A stretch of DNA of 64,000 nucleotides from an uncultured Gemmiger sp. Lineage in GTDB: Bacteria; Bacillota; Clostridia; Oscillospirales; Ruminococcaceae. Shown here in pieces: positions 53,162-61,958 of the stretch. The position numbers and the translations under genes were made by a program. The notes beneath the pieces were generated by a model. That model saw nothing but the letters and a program-made list of their open reading frames with translations. It was not told the origin of the DNA and ran no database searches. Location: assembly GCA_949295035.1 (NCBI GenBank), contig CASFJO010000011.1, positions 1-64,000 of the forward strand, read 5' to 3'. The stretch's first letter is position 1. Every line of letters starts with the position of its first letter.

Positions 53162-54052
53162 ATGCCTTGTGATTCAACAGATTTGTTATTTCGCCACATA
53201 ACACAATACTTTTTGCCTCAACCAGATGAAGATGCCTTGATCTATCACTATACCTCCCCATCCGGATTAAAAAGTATTTTACAAAATAAAACTTTGTGGG
53301 TTTCTGATTTTGCGTTTTTGAACGATAAAAGTGAAAATCGATATTTATATGAAGTTCTGGGAAAAACACTAAAAAAGCCCAAGCCTTCTTTAAAACTCAA
53401 CGCAGATTTTCTCTGCGAATTAACCACAATATTGAACCATCGCACAAATAATATCCCATACAATTATTATAGATATATATGCTCGTTTTCTTCGAATCCG
53501 GATTCTCTGTCTTTATGGAACTATTATACAAAGACGGCCACTGGAGCAGGATACAACATCGGTTTCGATTGGAAACTCCTGCTAAGCAGCATAAGCCCAT
53601 CACCAGAGAAAGAGCTAAGATGTAGTAAGGTTCTCTATGAGCCAACTGAACAGATGGACTTGCTGGAAAAGGCGGTTGTTGGATATAATTCTGCCTATGA
53701 GTCCGCTCCCACGGCAGAAGAAAAATGTCAAGTTTTATCTGAACTGAAGTCGTGTTTAGACATATTATCAGCCTACATAAAACATCCAGCATTCATCAAT
53801 GAAGAAGAAGTTCGTATTTGTATCACACAGAAAAGAGATGCTTCCCTTCCCAGAGATGCACACTACCGCGAGGCAAACGGAATTCTGGTTCCATATTTGT
53901 CGCTAAACTTTCCTACCGATGCAGTTAAGTGCATCGATATTTCTCCGACAAATGAAAAAGAACTTTCCATACATGGGATTTCGAGTATGCTTATGGACTT
54001 TGGTTATTCTGCTGCCAATGTTCGGTCATCTGAAATCCCCTTAAGAAATTAA
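53162..54052 (+). CDS. DUF2971 family protein
   Basis: A 296-residue protein with the DUF2971 hallmark near the N-terminus (LIYHYTSPSGLKSILQNKTLWVSDFAFLNDKSE) and the middle segment YICSFSSNPDSLSLWNYYTKTATG. The YHYTS...L.I.. pattern is reminiscent of ADP-ribosyltransferase-type folds, and DUF2971 genes are frequent in defence islands; neither role is shown for this protein. GGGAGAG precedes the ATG. AT-rich composition and neighbours (zinc-ribbon proteins, type I restriction genes) fit acquired cargo. Confidence 0.8.
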   Translation: MPCDSTDLLFRHITQYFLPQPDEDALIYHYTSPSGLKSILQNKTLWVSDFAFLNDKSENRYLYEVLGKTLKKPKPSLKLNADFLCELTTILNHRTNNIPYNYYRYICSFSSNPDSLSLWNYYTKTATGAGYNIGFDWKLLLSSISPSPEKELRCSKVLYEPTEQMDLLEKAVVGYNSAYESAPTAEEKCQVLSELKSCLDILSAYIKHPAFINEEEVRICITQKRDASLPRDAHYREANGILVPYLSLNFPTDAVKCIDISPTNEKELSIHGISSMLMDFGYSAANVRSSEIPLRN

Positions 54053-54088
54053 GCGAATGAACGTGTCCGAACAAACCGTTAACATAAC

Positions 54089-54154
54089 AAAAATGAGCCG
54101 TATGAACATGCTTTTGAGCGATCTGGAGATCTTGTTCATGCGGCTCATTTTTTA
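54089..54154. terminator. Bidirectional terminator
   Basis: An 18-bp nearly perfect stem AAATGAGCCGTATGAACA/TGTTCATGCGGCTCATTT (54091-54108 with 54133-54150) has A-rich sequence before it and T-rich sequence after it. It follows DUF2971 and faces the AlbA-type remnant. Confidence 0.8.
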
Positions 54155-54164
54155 TTGTCACTTG

Positions 54165-54401
54165 TTCAGGCGGCCGTCTCAAAAATTTTTTCTGCAATTC
54201 GAGATATTGCTGCAGATGAATGAGCGTTCCGTTTCGTGTATCGGTGTCATTTACACCTTGAACACTGCCGTCATCATTGATGCCGATGTAGATTTTTCCA
54301 CCATCAGTGTTGGCAAACGCGACTGCCGTATATTTAATATCCTCCACATATTCCCGTTTGACTTCTGTGGCCTTGCCTTCCGTCATGGAATCATTCTCCA
54401 T
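54165..54401 (-). pseudogene. Truncated AlbA_2/Schlafen-like putative DNA-binding protein
   Basis: The first about 55 codons encode a typical AlbA_2 start (TEVKREYVEDIKYTAVAFANTDGGKIYIGINDDGSVQGVNDTD). After that the frame no longer resembles the family and runs into the terminator hairpin; full members have 350-480 residues. This is a decayed fragment, probably left by a rearrangement. Confidence 0.7.
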
Positions 54402-54514
54402 TCTAACAATCGGTTCTAATCATTATTATAATGATTGTCAGAAAGAGTGCAATCATTGTTAGCAACAGATTTTCAAGAGATTTTTTGGCTGTACCTAATG
54501 CGGGGTTAAAAGTC

Positions 54515-54523
54515 TGTTATAAT
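54515..54523 (+). promoter_or_regulatory. Extended -10 promoter of the metallophosphoesterase gene
   Basis: TGTTATAAT (54515-54523) is an extended -10 about 32 bases before the ATG; no -35 is evident. Confidence 0.5.
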
Positions 54524-54554
54524 GAGACTAAAACAAATAGAAGGAGCGATCAGT

Positions 54555-55253
54555 ATGGTGTTCTACACAGGCGATCCTCATGGTGATGTAACAGAAATCG
54601 TGGAATTCTGCCGCCAGATGCGGCTGCAACCAAGCGATACCTTAGTGATTCTGGGGGATGTGGGGGCCAACTATTACCTGAACGAACGGGATAAATGCGT
54701 AAAGGAACAGCTCAATAACTGTGGTCCCACAATTCTTTGCATCCATGGTAACCATGAGTGTCGGCCTGCCCGTATCTCTAGTTATGTACTGCACGATTGG
54801 AATAGTGGACAGGTGTATGTCCAGCCAGAGTATCCTCATGTTCTTTTCGCCATGGATGGCGAGGTTTACACGCTGGAAGGCCGGGACCATCTGGTAATTG
54901 GCGGAGCCTATAGTGTGGATAAGTACTACCGTCTCATGCGGGGCTTCCGCTGGTGGCCGGATGAGCAACCCGACAAAGCAACTAAAGTCAAGGTTGAACA
55001 GAGATTGGCCGATCGAAATTGGCATGTTCCGATTGTACTAAGCCACACCTGCCCCTTCAAATACGAGCCGACAGAAGCATTTCTACCGGGTATTGATCAG
55101 AGCAGCGTGGACGACTCCACAGAGAGATGGCTGGACACCATCGATGACCGGCTCACCTACGATACCTGGTATTGCGGACATTGGCACATCAACAAGCGGA
55201 TCGAAAAAATGCACTTTTTGTTTCACGAATTCGAGGCCGCACCGGAATTGTAA
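54555..55253 (+). CDS. Calcineurin-like metallophosphoesterase
   Basis: A 232-residue cytoplasmic phosphoesterase. All metal motifs are present: GDPHGD (Asp7, His9), LGDVGANYY, GNHE, LSHTCP and CGHWHINKR. Size and motifs fit single-domain enzymes found with phage and mobile DNA. AAGGAGCG precedes the ATG at 54555. The substrate (nucleotide, RNA end or protein phosphate) is not deducible. It is convergent with hsdR. Confidence 0.87.
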   Translation: MVFYTGDPHGDVTEIVEFCRQMRLQPSDTLVILGDVGANYYLNERDKCVKEQLNNCGPTILCIHGNHECRPARISSYVLHDWNSGQVYVQPEYPHVLFAMDGEVYTLEGRDHLVIGGAYSVDKYYRLMRGFRWWPDEQPDKATKVKVEQRLADRNWHVPIVLSHTCPFKYEPTEAFLPGIDQSSVDDSTERWLDTIDDRLTYDTWYCGHWHINKRIEKMHFLFHEFEAAPEL

Positions 55254-55272
55254 CGAAAGGGGTAAAACGACA

Positions 55273-55353
55273 ATGTTCACTTCCGGAGAAAAGCCATCCG
55301 ACATCGTGCGAAAAAACTTTTGGCTAATGGCGGCACTGCCGTTATACCGCTGA
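55273..55353 (+). CDS. Very short ORF after the metallophosphoesterase (possible remnant)
   Basis: A 26-codon frame (MFTSGEKPSDIVRKNFW...) has a good GAAAGGGG site 8 bases before the ATG and lies 19 bases after the phosphoesterase stop. The start MFTSGEKP resembles the beginning of small zinc-ribbon proteins, but the rest is missing. It is likely the truncated head of a second operon gene cut at the junction with the restriction locus. Confidence 0.35.
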   Translation: MFTSGEKPSDIVRKNFWLMAALPLYR

Positions 55354-55376
55354 TTTTCTCGTAACGCGCAGTGGCA

Positions 55377-58300
55377 TCATTCAATAGAACCGTCAATTTT
55401 AACTGCTTTCTCGAAACTCGCTTCACAAACACCAAAGAATCGTTCGAAGAACCCTTTCAGTTTATCAATCACCGTCTGCTTTTTCTTGGCTCGGGCACCG
55501 CCTCCGCCAAAGCGGGATACCGGCGGCATCAACTTGTCGATGTCTGTTCCGGTGGTTTTAATCTCGCCATCACGGAATGCGTTCTCCAGGAACTTTCTCG
55601 TTTCCGATTCCTTGAGTTTTTCTTCCTGAATAAGCTGTGCCAGCTCTTTTTCACGCTCTTCTGCTACGAAATTATGCCATTCTATCATCACATCATCCAC
55701 ATCGTTGATCCCCGCAATGAAGGTTTCGATGAGCTGCTTTTTACTGCGCAGTTCCGGGCTGGCATCTACAGCCTTTTGGATAGTAATGAGAATTTCCTTA
55801 TCATCGCCATGAGAATCGTGATATTTCTTTACCAGCATCAGGATGTAATCGATGTTGATCTCAATCTGCCGGATCAGCTCGATCTCAAAGACGATATCAT
55901 CGGTAATATCCTCTTTTTCACCCTTTGTGCGGTTGACCCACTCATCCCGCAGATCCTGATAACGGCCCAGATAGTCCTGTAGATCCCGCTCAGAAATCAG
56001 CTCCTTGCCTTTGAACTCATCAAAGGACAGCAGTAGATTACGCATCCGAAGAATCGCACCAAACAGAGCAATAAACTCCTTCTGATCGTGCTCCCCCTCA
56101 ATGCGCGGGTCGGACAGCGGGAACTTTTCCGTCAGCTCAGCAATCATGTCAACATATCCGGGGTTGTTCTTTCCATCCGGCGTAGTGTAGCCGTGGTAGT
56201 AGTCCTTGAATTTATGCAGCAGAACAATGCCCCCGGCTTCTTTATCGCCGAACAGAGCAATGGCAGCATCCACCCGTTTTTGCAGGTTGCGGAAGCAAAC
56301 AACATTACCAAAGGTTTTGATAGAATTCAGAATGCGATTGGTGCGGCTGAATGCCTGAATGAGGCCATGCATCTTCAGATTCTTATCCACCCAAAGGGTG
56401 TTCAGAGTGGTGGCATCAAAACCGGTAAGGAACATATTCACCACGATCAGCAAATCCAGTTCCTTGTTTTTCATCCGCAGGGAGACATCCTTATAGTAAT
56501 TCTGGAATTTGTCTCCGTCGGTGGAATAGTTGGTGTGGAACATCTCATTGTAATCCCGGATTGCAGCATCCAGGAAGTCCCGGCTGTTCTGATCCAGACC
56601 GCGGGTATCCTCGCTGTTCTCCTCATCCAGGATTCCGTCTGCTTCTTCCTCGTTGGCACCATAACTGTAAATTACAGCCACCCGCAGTTTTTTGGTTGGG
56701 TCGGCAGCCATCTGCTTTTTGAACTCCTGATAGTAAAGCTTTGCCATGGACACCGAGGCCACAGCGAAAATGGAGTTAAATCCGCTAACCCGCTGCTTTT
56801 GCTTGATTTCTTCCACCGCGCCATTTTTACCCGAAGCTACCTCGGCAATATTGGTGAGGGTGTTGAACAGGTAGGTTTTGTCTCCCCGATAGGTCTTCTG
56901 GTCAAAATGCTCCAGAATATACCGGGTCACCAGTTCGATCCGCTGGGGCGCCATATAAGCCTTTTCCCGGTCGATGTCCCAAACGTTCTTGTCATCGATA
57001 TCCGGTTCAGCATCCATGGTTTTGATGTAATCCACCCGGAAAGGAAGCACATTTTTATCGTTGATGGCATCCACGATGGTATAGGTATGGAGTTGCTTGC
57101 CAAACGTCTGGGCGGTGGTGAAGAACTGAGACTTGCTCCCCGCCGGTGCATTTGCTGCAAAGATGGGCGTACCGGTGAATCCAAACAGATGATACTTCTT
57201 GAAATTCCTGACGATGGCCGTGTGCATATCACCAAACTGACTGCGATGGCATTCGTCAAAGATGATAACTACCCGTTTTTCATAAACCGGATGGGATTTC
57301 TCCTTTTTGATGAAGGTGGACAGCTTCTGAATGGTGGTAATGATGATGTGGGCGTTATCGTCCTCCAGCTGTTTTTTCAGAACGGCGGTGGAGGTATTGC
57401 TGTTGGCCGCACCCTTTTCGAAGCGATCGTACTCCTTCATGGTCTGGTAGTCCAGATCCTTCCGGTCCACCACAAACAGCACCTTGTCGATGTAAGGCAG
57501 CTGGGAAGCCAGCCGGGCCGTCTTAAAGGAGGTCAGAGTCTTACCGCTGCCGGTGGTATGCCAGATGTAGCCGCCGCCTTCTATGGTACCGTACTTCTTG
57601 TAGTTGTTCGCAATTTCAATACGGTTCAGGATACGCTCGGTGGCGGTAATCTGATAGGGCCGCATGACCATCAGCATGTTTTCCGAGGTAAAAATACAGT
57701 ACCGGGTCAGCACATTTAAAATGGTGTGCTTGGCGAAGAATGTGCGTGTGAAGTCGATCAGATCGGGAATCACCTGATTGTTGGCATCTGCCCAGAAGGA
57801 GGTAAACTCAAAGCTGTTGCTGGTCTTCTGCTTTCTGGTTTTACCGCCTGCGGCTTCCCGGATCGCATTGAACCGGGTAGAGTTGGAGTAGTACTTGGTG
57901 TTTGTACCGTTGGAGATCACGAAGATCTGCACATACTCAAACAGACCGCACCCTGCCCAGAAGGAGTCCCGCTGGTAGCGATTGATCTGATTGAACGCCT
58001 CCCGGATGGCCACGCCCCGGCGCTTCAGCTCAATATGTACCAACGGCAAACCATTGACCAATACCGTCACATCATAGCGGTTGTCGTGCCTGGCGCCCTG
58101 CTCCTGACTGACCTCATACTGGTTGATAACCTGCAGGCGATTGTTGTGGATGTTCTTCCTGTCGATGAGGGAAATGTTTTTTGAAGTCCCGTCATCCCGG
58201 CGAAGCACCTGCACAAAATCCTCCTGAATCTTCCTGGTCTTTTCCACGATATGCTCGTTGGGGTTGGCGATGGCGCTGAAAAAGAACTGCTCCCACTCGC

Positions 58301-58532
58301 TGTCGCTGAACTGATAGCTGTTCAAAGCCTCCAGTTGGCGGCGCAGATTGGTAATCAGATCGGCCTCCTGGTGGATTTGCAGATATTCATAGCCCTGCTG
58401 CGTAAGCAAGTGGATAAACTCCCGTTCCAACGCCGCCTCGCTCTGGTAGCTGTCCGAGCGATTTTTTACCGGCTCGTAGGAGGTAACGACCGTGTTTTCA
58501 GTTGTTGCGGCGATCACATTATACTGGCTCAT
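55377..58532 (-). CDS. hsdR: Type I restriction endonuclease subunit R
   Basis: Motor and nuclease subunit, 1051 residues. The N-terminal nuclease has the D...ELK core in YDVTVLVNGLPLVHIELKRRG. The SF2 translocase has motif I WHTTGSGKT, DEAD-box FDECHRSQFG and the FGFTGTPIF motif III. The helical C-terminus contacts the methylase. The length is normal and no stop interrupts it. It needs the HsdM2-HsdS complex for cleavage; because hsdM here is truncated, the system may be silent. It starts 9 bases after the membrane-protein gene. Confidence 0.95.
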   Translation of the reverse strand: MSQYNVIAATTENTVVTSYEPVKNRSDSYQSEAALEREFIHLLTQQGYEYLQIHQEADLITNLRRQLEALNSYQFSDSEWEQFFFSAIANPNEHIVEKTRKIQEDFVQVLRRDDGTSKNISLIDRKNIHNNRLQVINQYEVSQEQGARHDNRYDVTVLVNGLPLVHIELKRRGVAIREAFNQINRYQRDSFWAGCGLFEYVQIFVISNGTNTKYYSNSTRFNAIREAAGGKTRKQKTSNSFEFTSFWADANNQVIPDLIDFTRTFFAKHTILNVLTRYCIFTSENMLMVMRPYQITATERILNRIEIANNYKKYGTIEGGGYIWHTTGSGKTLTSFKTARLASQLPYIDKVLFVVDRKDLDYQTMKEYDRFEKGAANSNTSTAVLKKQLEDDNAHIIITTIQKLSTFIKKEKSHPVYEKRVVIIFDECHRSQFGDMHTAIVRNFKKYHLFGFTGTPIFAANAPAGSKSQFFTTAQTFGKQLHTYTIVDAINDKNVLPFRVDYIKTMDAEPDIDDKNVWDIDREKAYMAPQRIELVTRYILEHFDQKTYRGDKTYLFNTLTNIAEVASGKNGAVEEIKQKQRVSGFNSIFAVASVSMAKLYYQEFKKQMAADPTKKLRVAVIYSYGANEEEADGILDEENSEDTRGLDQNSRDFLDAAIRDYNEMFHTNYSTDGDKFQNYYKDVSLRMKNKELDLLIVVNMFLTGFDATTLNTLWVDKNLKMHGLIQAFSRTNRILNSIKTFGNVVCFRNLQKRVDAAIALFGDKEAGGIVLLHKFKDYYHGYTTPDGKNNPGYVDMIAELTEKFPLSDPRIEGEHDQKEFIALFGAILRMRNLLLSFDEFKGKELISERDLQDYLGRYQDLRDEWVNRTKGEKEDITDDIVFEIELIRQIEINIDYILMLVKKYHDSHGDDKEILITIQKAVDASPELRSKKQLIETFIAGINDVDDVMIEWHNFVAEEREKELAQLIQEEKLKESETRKFLENAFRDGEIKTTGTDIDKLMPPVSRFGGGGARAKKKQTVIDKLKGFFERFFGVCEASFEKAVKIDGSIE

Positions 58533-58541
58533 GATTTCACC

Positions 58542-59150
58542 TCACATCGCAATGCTGATAATTATGGATGCCAGAGAGAGGAACAGGCTCATTAAAGAAA
58601 CTAGCAATGCGATATCTTCTATTTCCAGAATTTCATCGGCAATAAACTTAAATATAGAGGAAAAAACTAACAGCAAAGCTCCAAAAACAGCCCACAGAAA
58701 TGCATTTACTAAATTCAGAGGAGACTCTTTTTTCAGTACACATATCACTGGCCAATAAAGAACACACCCTATTGCTACAAAAACAAAAAAACACCTAACC
58801 AAATGAAAAAATACGGATAGAAACAGGGCAATAAGATTGTGGAGCAGTAAAGGACCTTCTTCTACATTTCTTCGACGAAAGCTTATACAAATTATTTCGC
58901 CAAAAGTGCGCAGATCTGCGCAAAAAGCTTTCCATCCTTTCAATCTGTCGTAGTTTTTCGGACGCTTAATCTGGATACACCATCGTTCATAGGCTTCCTC
59001 TCTTTTTTTCTCTTCCTTCGCCTGTCTCCGAGCCTCTGCCTGCTCAATTCCCAAAGAAATCGCCTCAGCCAGTTGTTCTTGAGTCATGGTAACATGAGGG
59101 GCTTGGGTTGATGGCTGTGGAGAAGGTTTGTGACTCCTCCGTTTACTCAT
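58542..59150 (-). CDS. Unknown membrane protein inside the restriction operon
   Basis: A 202-residue protein. A polar, Lys/Arg/Glu-rich N-terminus (about residues 1-100, with the helical EQLAEAISLGIEQAEARRQAKEEKKREEAYERW) is followed by about four hydrophobic helices (LIALFLSVFFHLVRCFFVFVAIG, FLWAVFGALLLVFSSIF, IALLVSLMSLFLSLASIIISIAM). Its ATG overlaps the hsdS stop by four bases, so it is translated with hsdS. No known type I system needs a membrane protein. Function not recognised. Confidence 0.75.
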   Translation of the reverse strand: MSKRRSHKPSPQPSTQAPHVTMTQEQLAEAISLGIEQAEARRQAKEEKKREEAYERWCIQIKRPKNYDRLKGWKAFCADLRTFGEIICISFRRRNVEEGPLLLHNLIALFLSVFFHLVRCFFVFVAIGCVLYWPVICVLKKESPLNLVNAFLWAVFGALLLVFSSIFKFIADEILEIEDIALLVSLMSLFLSLASIIISIAM

Positions 59151-60295
59151 ACTCTCAACTCCTTGAAGGTCAGCAGCTTGTCCCGGTAATATTCGTACTG
59201 CTTGCGGCGGGCCTCGATCTCGGCGGGCAGGCCACTGGTCAGGTCGTTGCAGAGAGTGTCAAAGCGGTCAAGGATGGAGACAATGCGGAATTGTTCATCA
59301 TGAGAGGGCAATGGAATTGGTATCTTGTTCAAATTTTTCTGATTTAATTTTGGCTGTGCCCCACCAGTAATATATGGGGATAAGTCGATAGAATTCAAAT
59401 AGATTTCCACATATCGACGAGTTTCGTAGGAATCAAAGTGCAGAACATGAGCGTGATTGTTTACCCAATTCTTCCCGGAAATCGAAAAAGCTATTGGTGT
59501 GCTTCTGGCTAAAAGATTCGCACCATCTTCCGAAATCAACAGATAGTCTCCATCAAAAATATAATCGTCAACATAGTCAACAATTCCGGAAGCCCCATAA
59601 TAGGGATATTCTCCAGCAACCCGATTTCCACTTGTTACAGGTTTTCTTTGATTATCACAATTTTCTGAGATTTCATTCAGGTAATGAACCTCTACATTTT
59701 TAGCCGTTCTAAACAACTCATCCCGATAATATTCATACTGCTTTTTTCTTGCGGTGAGTTCCGCGGTGAGTTCCGCGGTGAGTTCCGCGGTGAGTTCTGT
59801 GAAATTGTCCAGGATACGGACAATTTCTTGCTGAACTTCCAGAGGAGGAACTGGTATTTTAAAATCTTCTGTTACTTTTAAAGAAATTTGCGGAAGAGAT
59901 CCCATCCCAGATGCAGCTTCTCTAAACTTTTCCATGTTGTCCTTTAACACATAGTAAAGGAATTTTATTGAATCCTTATTTTTATGTGTATATGCCCACA
60001 TTTCATTTTTAAACGTGAAAGGTTTTTCATAGTAAACTACATCAATTACACCACGGGATTGAACCAAAACTGCCGGAACTCTCGTTACATTAGCATTCGG
60101 AATATTATTTTCGTAGGCATCAATAACAGTTTTACCTCCTGCAAAGATGCGAATATCGCCATTTGGTGTTTCAATTTCTTTCATTTTTGCTGCGGTAATA
60201 GGGGTTCCTTTTAATCTCTGATATTCTGCTTTCACTGGTTTAATTTCTACCCCATCCGGACACAGTCGTTGGATTAGTTCTTCTAATTTAGCCAT
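59147..60295 (-). CDS. hsdS: Type I restriction specificity subunit S, with TAEL-type spacer repeats
   Basis: DNA recognition subunit of 382 residues with two target-recognition domains. TRD1 (about 15-150) ends in PLEVQQEIVRILDNF. The central conserved helix contains TELTAELTAELTAELTA before RKKQYEYYRDELF. TRD2 (about 200-340) ends with FRIVSILDRFDTL and a second RRKQYEYYRDKLL helix. The TAEL repeats set the distance between TRDs and so the spacer of the recognition sequence, as known for EcoR124I/II. GGAGGTG precedes the ATG. Confidence 0.93.
   Translation of the reverse strand: MAKLEELIQRLCPDGVEIKPVKAEYQRLKGTPITAAKMKEIETPNGDIRIFAGGKTVIDAYENNIPNANVTRVPAVLVQSRGVIDVVYYEKPFTFKNEMWAYTHKNKDSIKFLYYVLKDNMEKFREAASGMGSLPQISLKVTEDFKIPVPPLEVQQEIVRILDNFTELTAELTAELTAELTARKKQYEYYRDELFRTAKNVEVHYLNEISENCDNQRKPVTSGNRVAGEYPYYGASGIVDYVDDYIFDGDYLLISEDGANLLARSTPIAFSISGKNWVNNHAHVLHFDSYETRRYVEIYLNSIDLSPYITGGAQPKLNQKNLNKIPIPLPSHDEQFRIVSILDRFDTLCNDLTSGLPAEIEARRKQYEYYRDKLLTFKELRV
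59751..59798 (-). repeat. Four 12-bp tandem repeats in hsdS
   Basis: The plus-strand unit GCGGTGAGTTCC occurs at 59751-59762, 59763-59774, 59775-59786 and 59787-59798 (last unit with one change). Each unit adds the four residues of a TAEL block, so unit gain or loss stays in frame. Confidence 0.95.
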
Positions 60296-60959
60296 TTTGC
60301 ACCTCCTCAGTTGGCTCTAAATGAGACGCATTCTCCAACCATGTAATATATTTTTTCCATACACGAATATGTTCTGTGGCAGATGCTACATCTGTCCTCG
60401 CTCCTAGTGTTGTATCTGCAATTCGAATATATAGCACGCCTTGCTTGACTGCTACTTTATGATCGCCATATGGATACAACAAGTCTTCTTTGCTTATAAA
60501 TACACCTGGAGTATGCTTTATTACAATAACATAAAGCCACCGACTTGCATTAATTTGTACAGGAACATACTCACATTGCGGATGACTGATCAACATATAA
60601 CTCGATAGTTTTTCAGTTAGTTTTGCACTGAATTGCTTCATTTTATCGATGTCTTCTGCAGATAAACCATGTACATCCCATTTGCCTGGCAAATAAATAT
60701 AGTTGGCATCTGTATTTAATCTTCTACGATCTTCTGTCGATAGTGGAATTTTGTTTTCCGAAGATTTTGTCTTGGGCTCACTTACTCCCACGATGATATA
60801 GGAATCCCTATCATTTTCACTGTTGGAAAATGCCAATATATCCTTAACTATATCTGGTATTTGGTTTTCGTGAAGGGTCTTTTTAAAATCCCAATAAAGA
60901 CCTTCATTTACATTTTCTAATAAAGGGCGAATTTTTCTATATACTTCTTGCTCAGTCAT
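60288..60959 (-). CDS. AlbA_2-type (Schlafen-like) protein inside the restriction operon
   Basis: A 223-residue protein with the AlbA_2 putative nucleic-acid-binding domain (EGLYWDFKKTLHENQIPDIVKDILAFSNSENDRDSYIIVGVSE). A middle part with LISHPQCEYVPVQINASRWLYVIVIKHTPG and a C-terminal part with YPYGDHKVAVKQGVLYIRIADTTLGA follow. It lies between hsdM and hsdS, six bases after hsdM and overlapping hsdS by eight. Genes inserted here in type I loci are often defence or toxin-like; the function of this one is unknown. Confidence 0.8.
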   Translation of the reverse strand: MTEQEVYRKIRPLLENVNEGLYWDFKKTLHENQIPDIVKDILAFSNSENDRDSYIIVGVSEPKTKSSENKIPLSTEDRRRLNTDANYIYLPGKWDVHGLSAEDIDKMKQFSAKLTEKLSSYMLISHPQCEYVPVQINASRWLYVIVIKHTPGVFISKEDLLYPYGDHKVAVKQGVLYIRIADTTLGARTDVASATEHIRVWKKYITWLENASHLEPTEEVQNG

Positions 60960-60965
60960 ATCTTT

Positions 60966-61880
60966 TCACCCTTCGATTTCCGCGATAATCTTGTCAATCT
61001 CCGCCCGCAGCACTTCCTCCCGGGCCACAATCTGGGCAATCTCTGCATTGAGCTGCACAATGTCAATCTTCTCCCTGGTGTCCTCGGCTTCCACATAGGT
61101 GGAAACGGAAAGGTTATACTCCTGCTCCGCAATCTCCTCATAACCGGCTAGATGGGAGAAGTGGGCCGTTTCGGTGCGATTTGCAAAGGTATCTACAATG
61201 CGATCGATGTTCTCCGGGGTCAGCTTATTGTTGTTGGTCACCTTGATGCACTCTTTGGTAGCATCGATGAACAGAGTCTTGTTGTCCGCCTTGTTCTTTT
61301 TCAGCACCATAATGCAGGTGGCAATGCTGGTGCCAAAAAACAGATTGCTGGGCAGCTGAATCACACAGTCGATAAAATTGTTGTCGATGAGATACTGCCG
61401 AATCTTTTTCTCCGCACCGCCACGGTACAGAATACCGGGGAAACAGACGATTGCGGCGGTGCCATTGGATGCCAGCCAGGACAGGCTGTGCATGATAAAG
61501 GCCAGGTCTGCCTTGCTTTTGGGTGCCAGCACACCGGCAGGGGCAAAACGGGGGTCATTGATGAGCAGCGGGTTCTCATCCCCGGCCCATTTGATGGAGT
61601 AGGGAGGATTGGAGACGATCAGCTCAAAGGGTTCTTCGTCCCAGTGCTGGGGAGCGGTCAGGGTATCCTCACAGGCAATATCGAACTTGTCAAAGCCGAT
61701 GTCGTGCAGGAACATATTGATGCGGCACAGGTTGTAGGTGGTGATATTGATTTCCTGGCCAAAGAAGCCATTACGCACCGCATCGTGCCCCAGCACCTTC
61801 ACAGCCTTCAGCAGCAGAGAACCAGAACCGCAAGCGGGGTCCGTTGCCACTCTGAAATTGATACAATGTAACAATGCACC
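60966..61880 (-). pseudogene. hsdM: Type I restriction modification subunit M, lacking its N-terminal domain
   Basis: The readable part begins at the SAM motif [16 protein letters not shown] and continues through the catalytic SNPPYSIKW and the C-terminal helices ([19 protein letters not shown]). The roughly 200-residue N-terminal HsdM domain is missing. The about 20 codons before motif I (61860-61904) read [17 protein letters not shown] and are not HsdM-like. The break lies next to repeat-rich DNA at 61860-61965. Methylation by this protein is therefore unlikely unless another copy supplies HsdM. Confidence 0.85.
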
Positions 61881-61882
61881 GG

Positions 61883-61958
61883 ATACCCCATTAACGATGA
61901 ACACGCCACCCTGTTAACGATAGTGAACCGGTGCAGGGGGCGTGTTTGTTTTTATCTA
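61883..61958. mobile_element. Junction with inverted and direct repeats, possible IS end
   Basis: AACACGCC-ACCCTG and CAGGGGGCGTGTT form an inverted pair, GCACCGG and CCGGTGC form another, and TTAACGAT occurs twice in direct orientation about 25 bases apart. The cluster sits exactly where hsdM loses its N-terminal part. Multiple short repeats of this kind occur at ends of some insertion sequences (for example IS21-like), but no transposase is visible, so the label is tentative. Confidence 0.35.
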
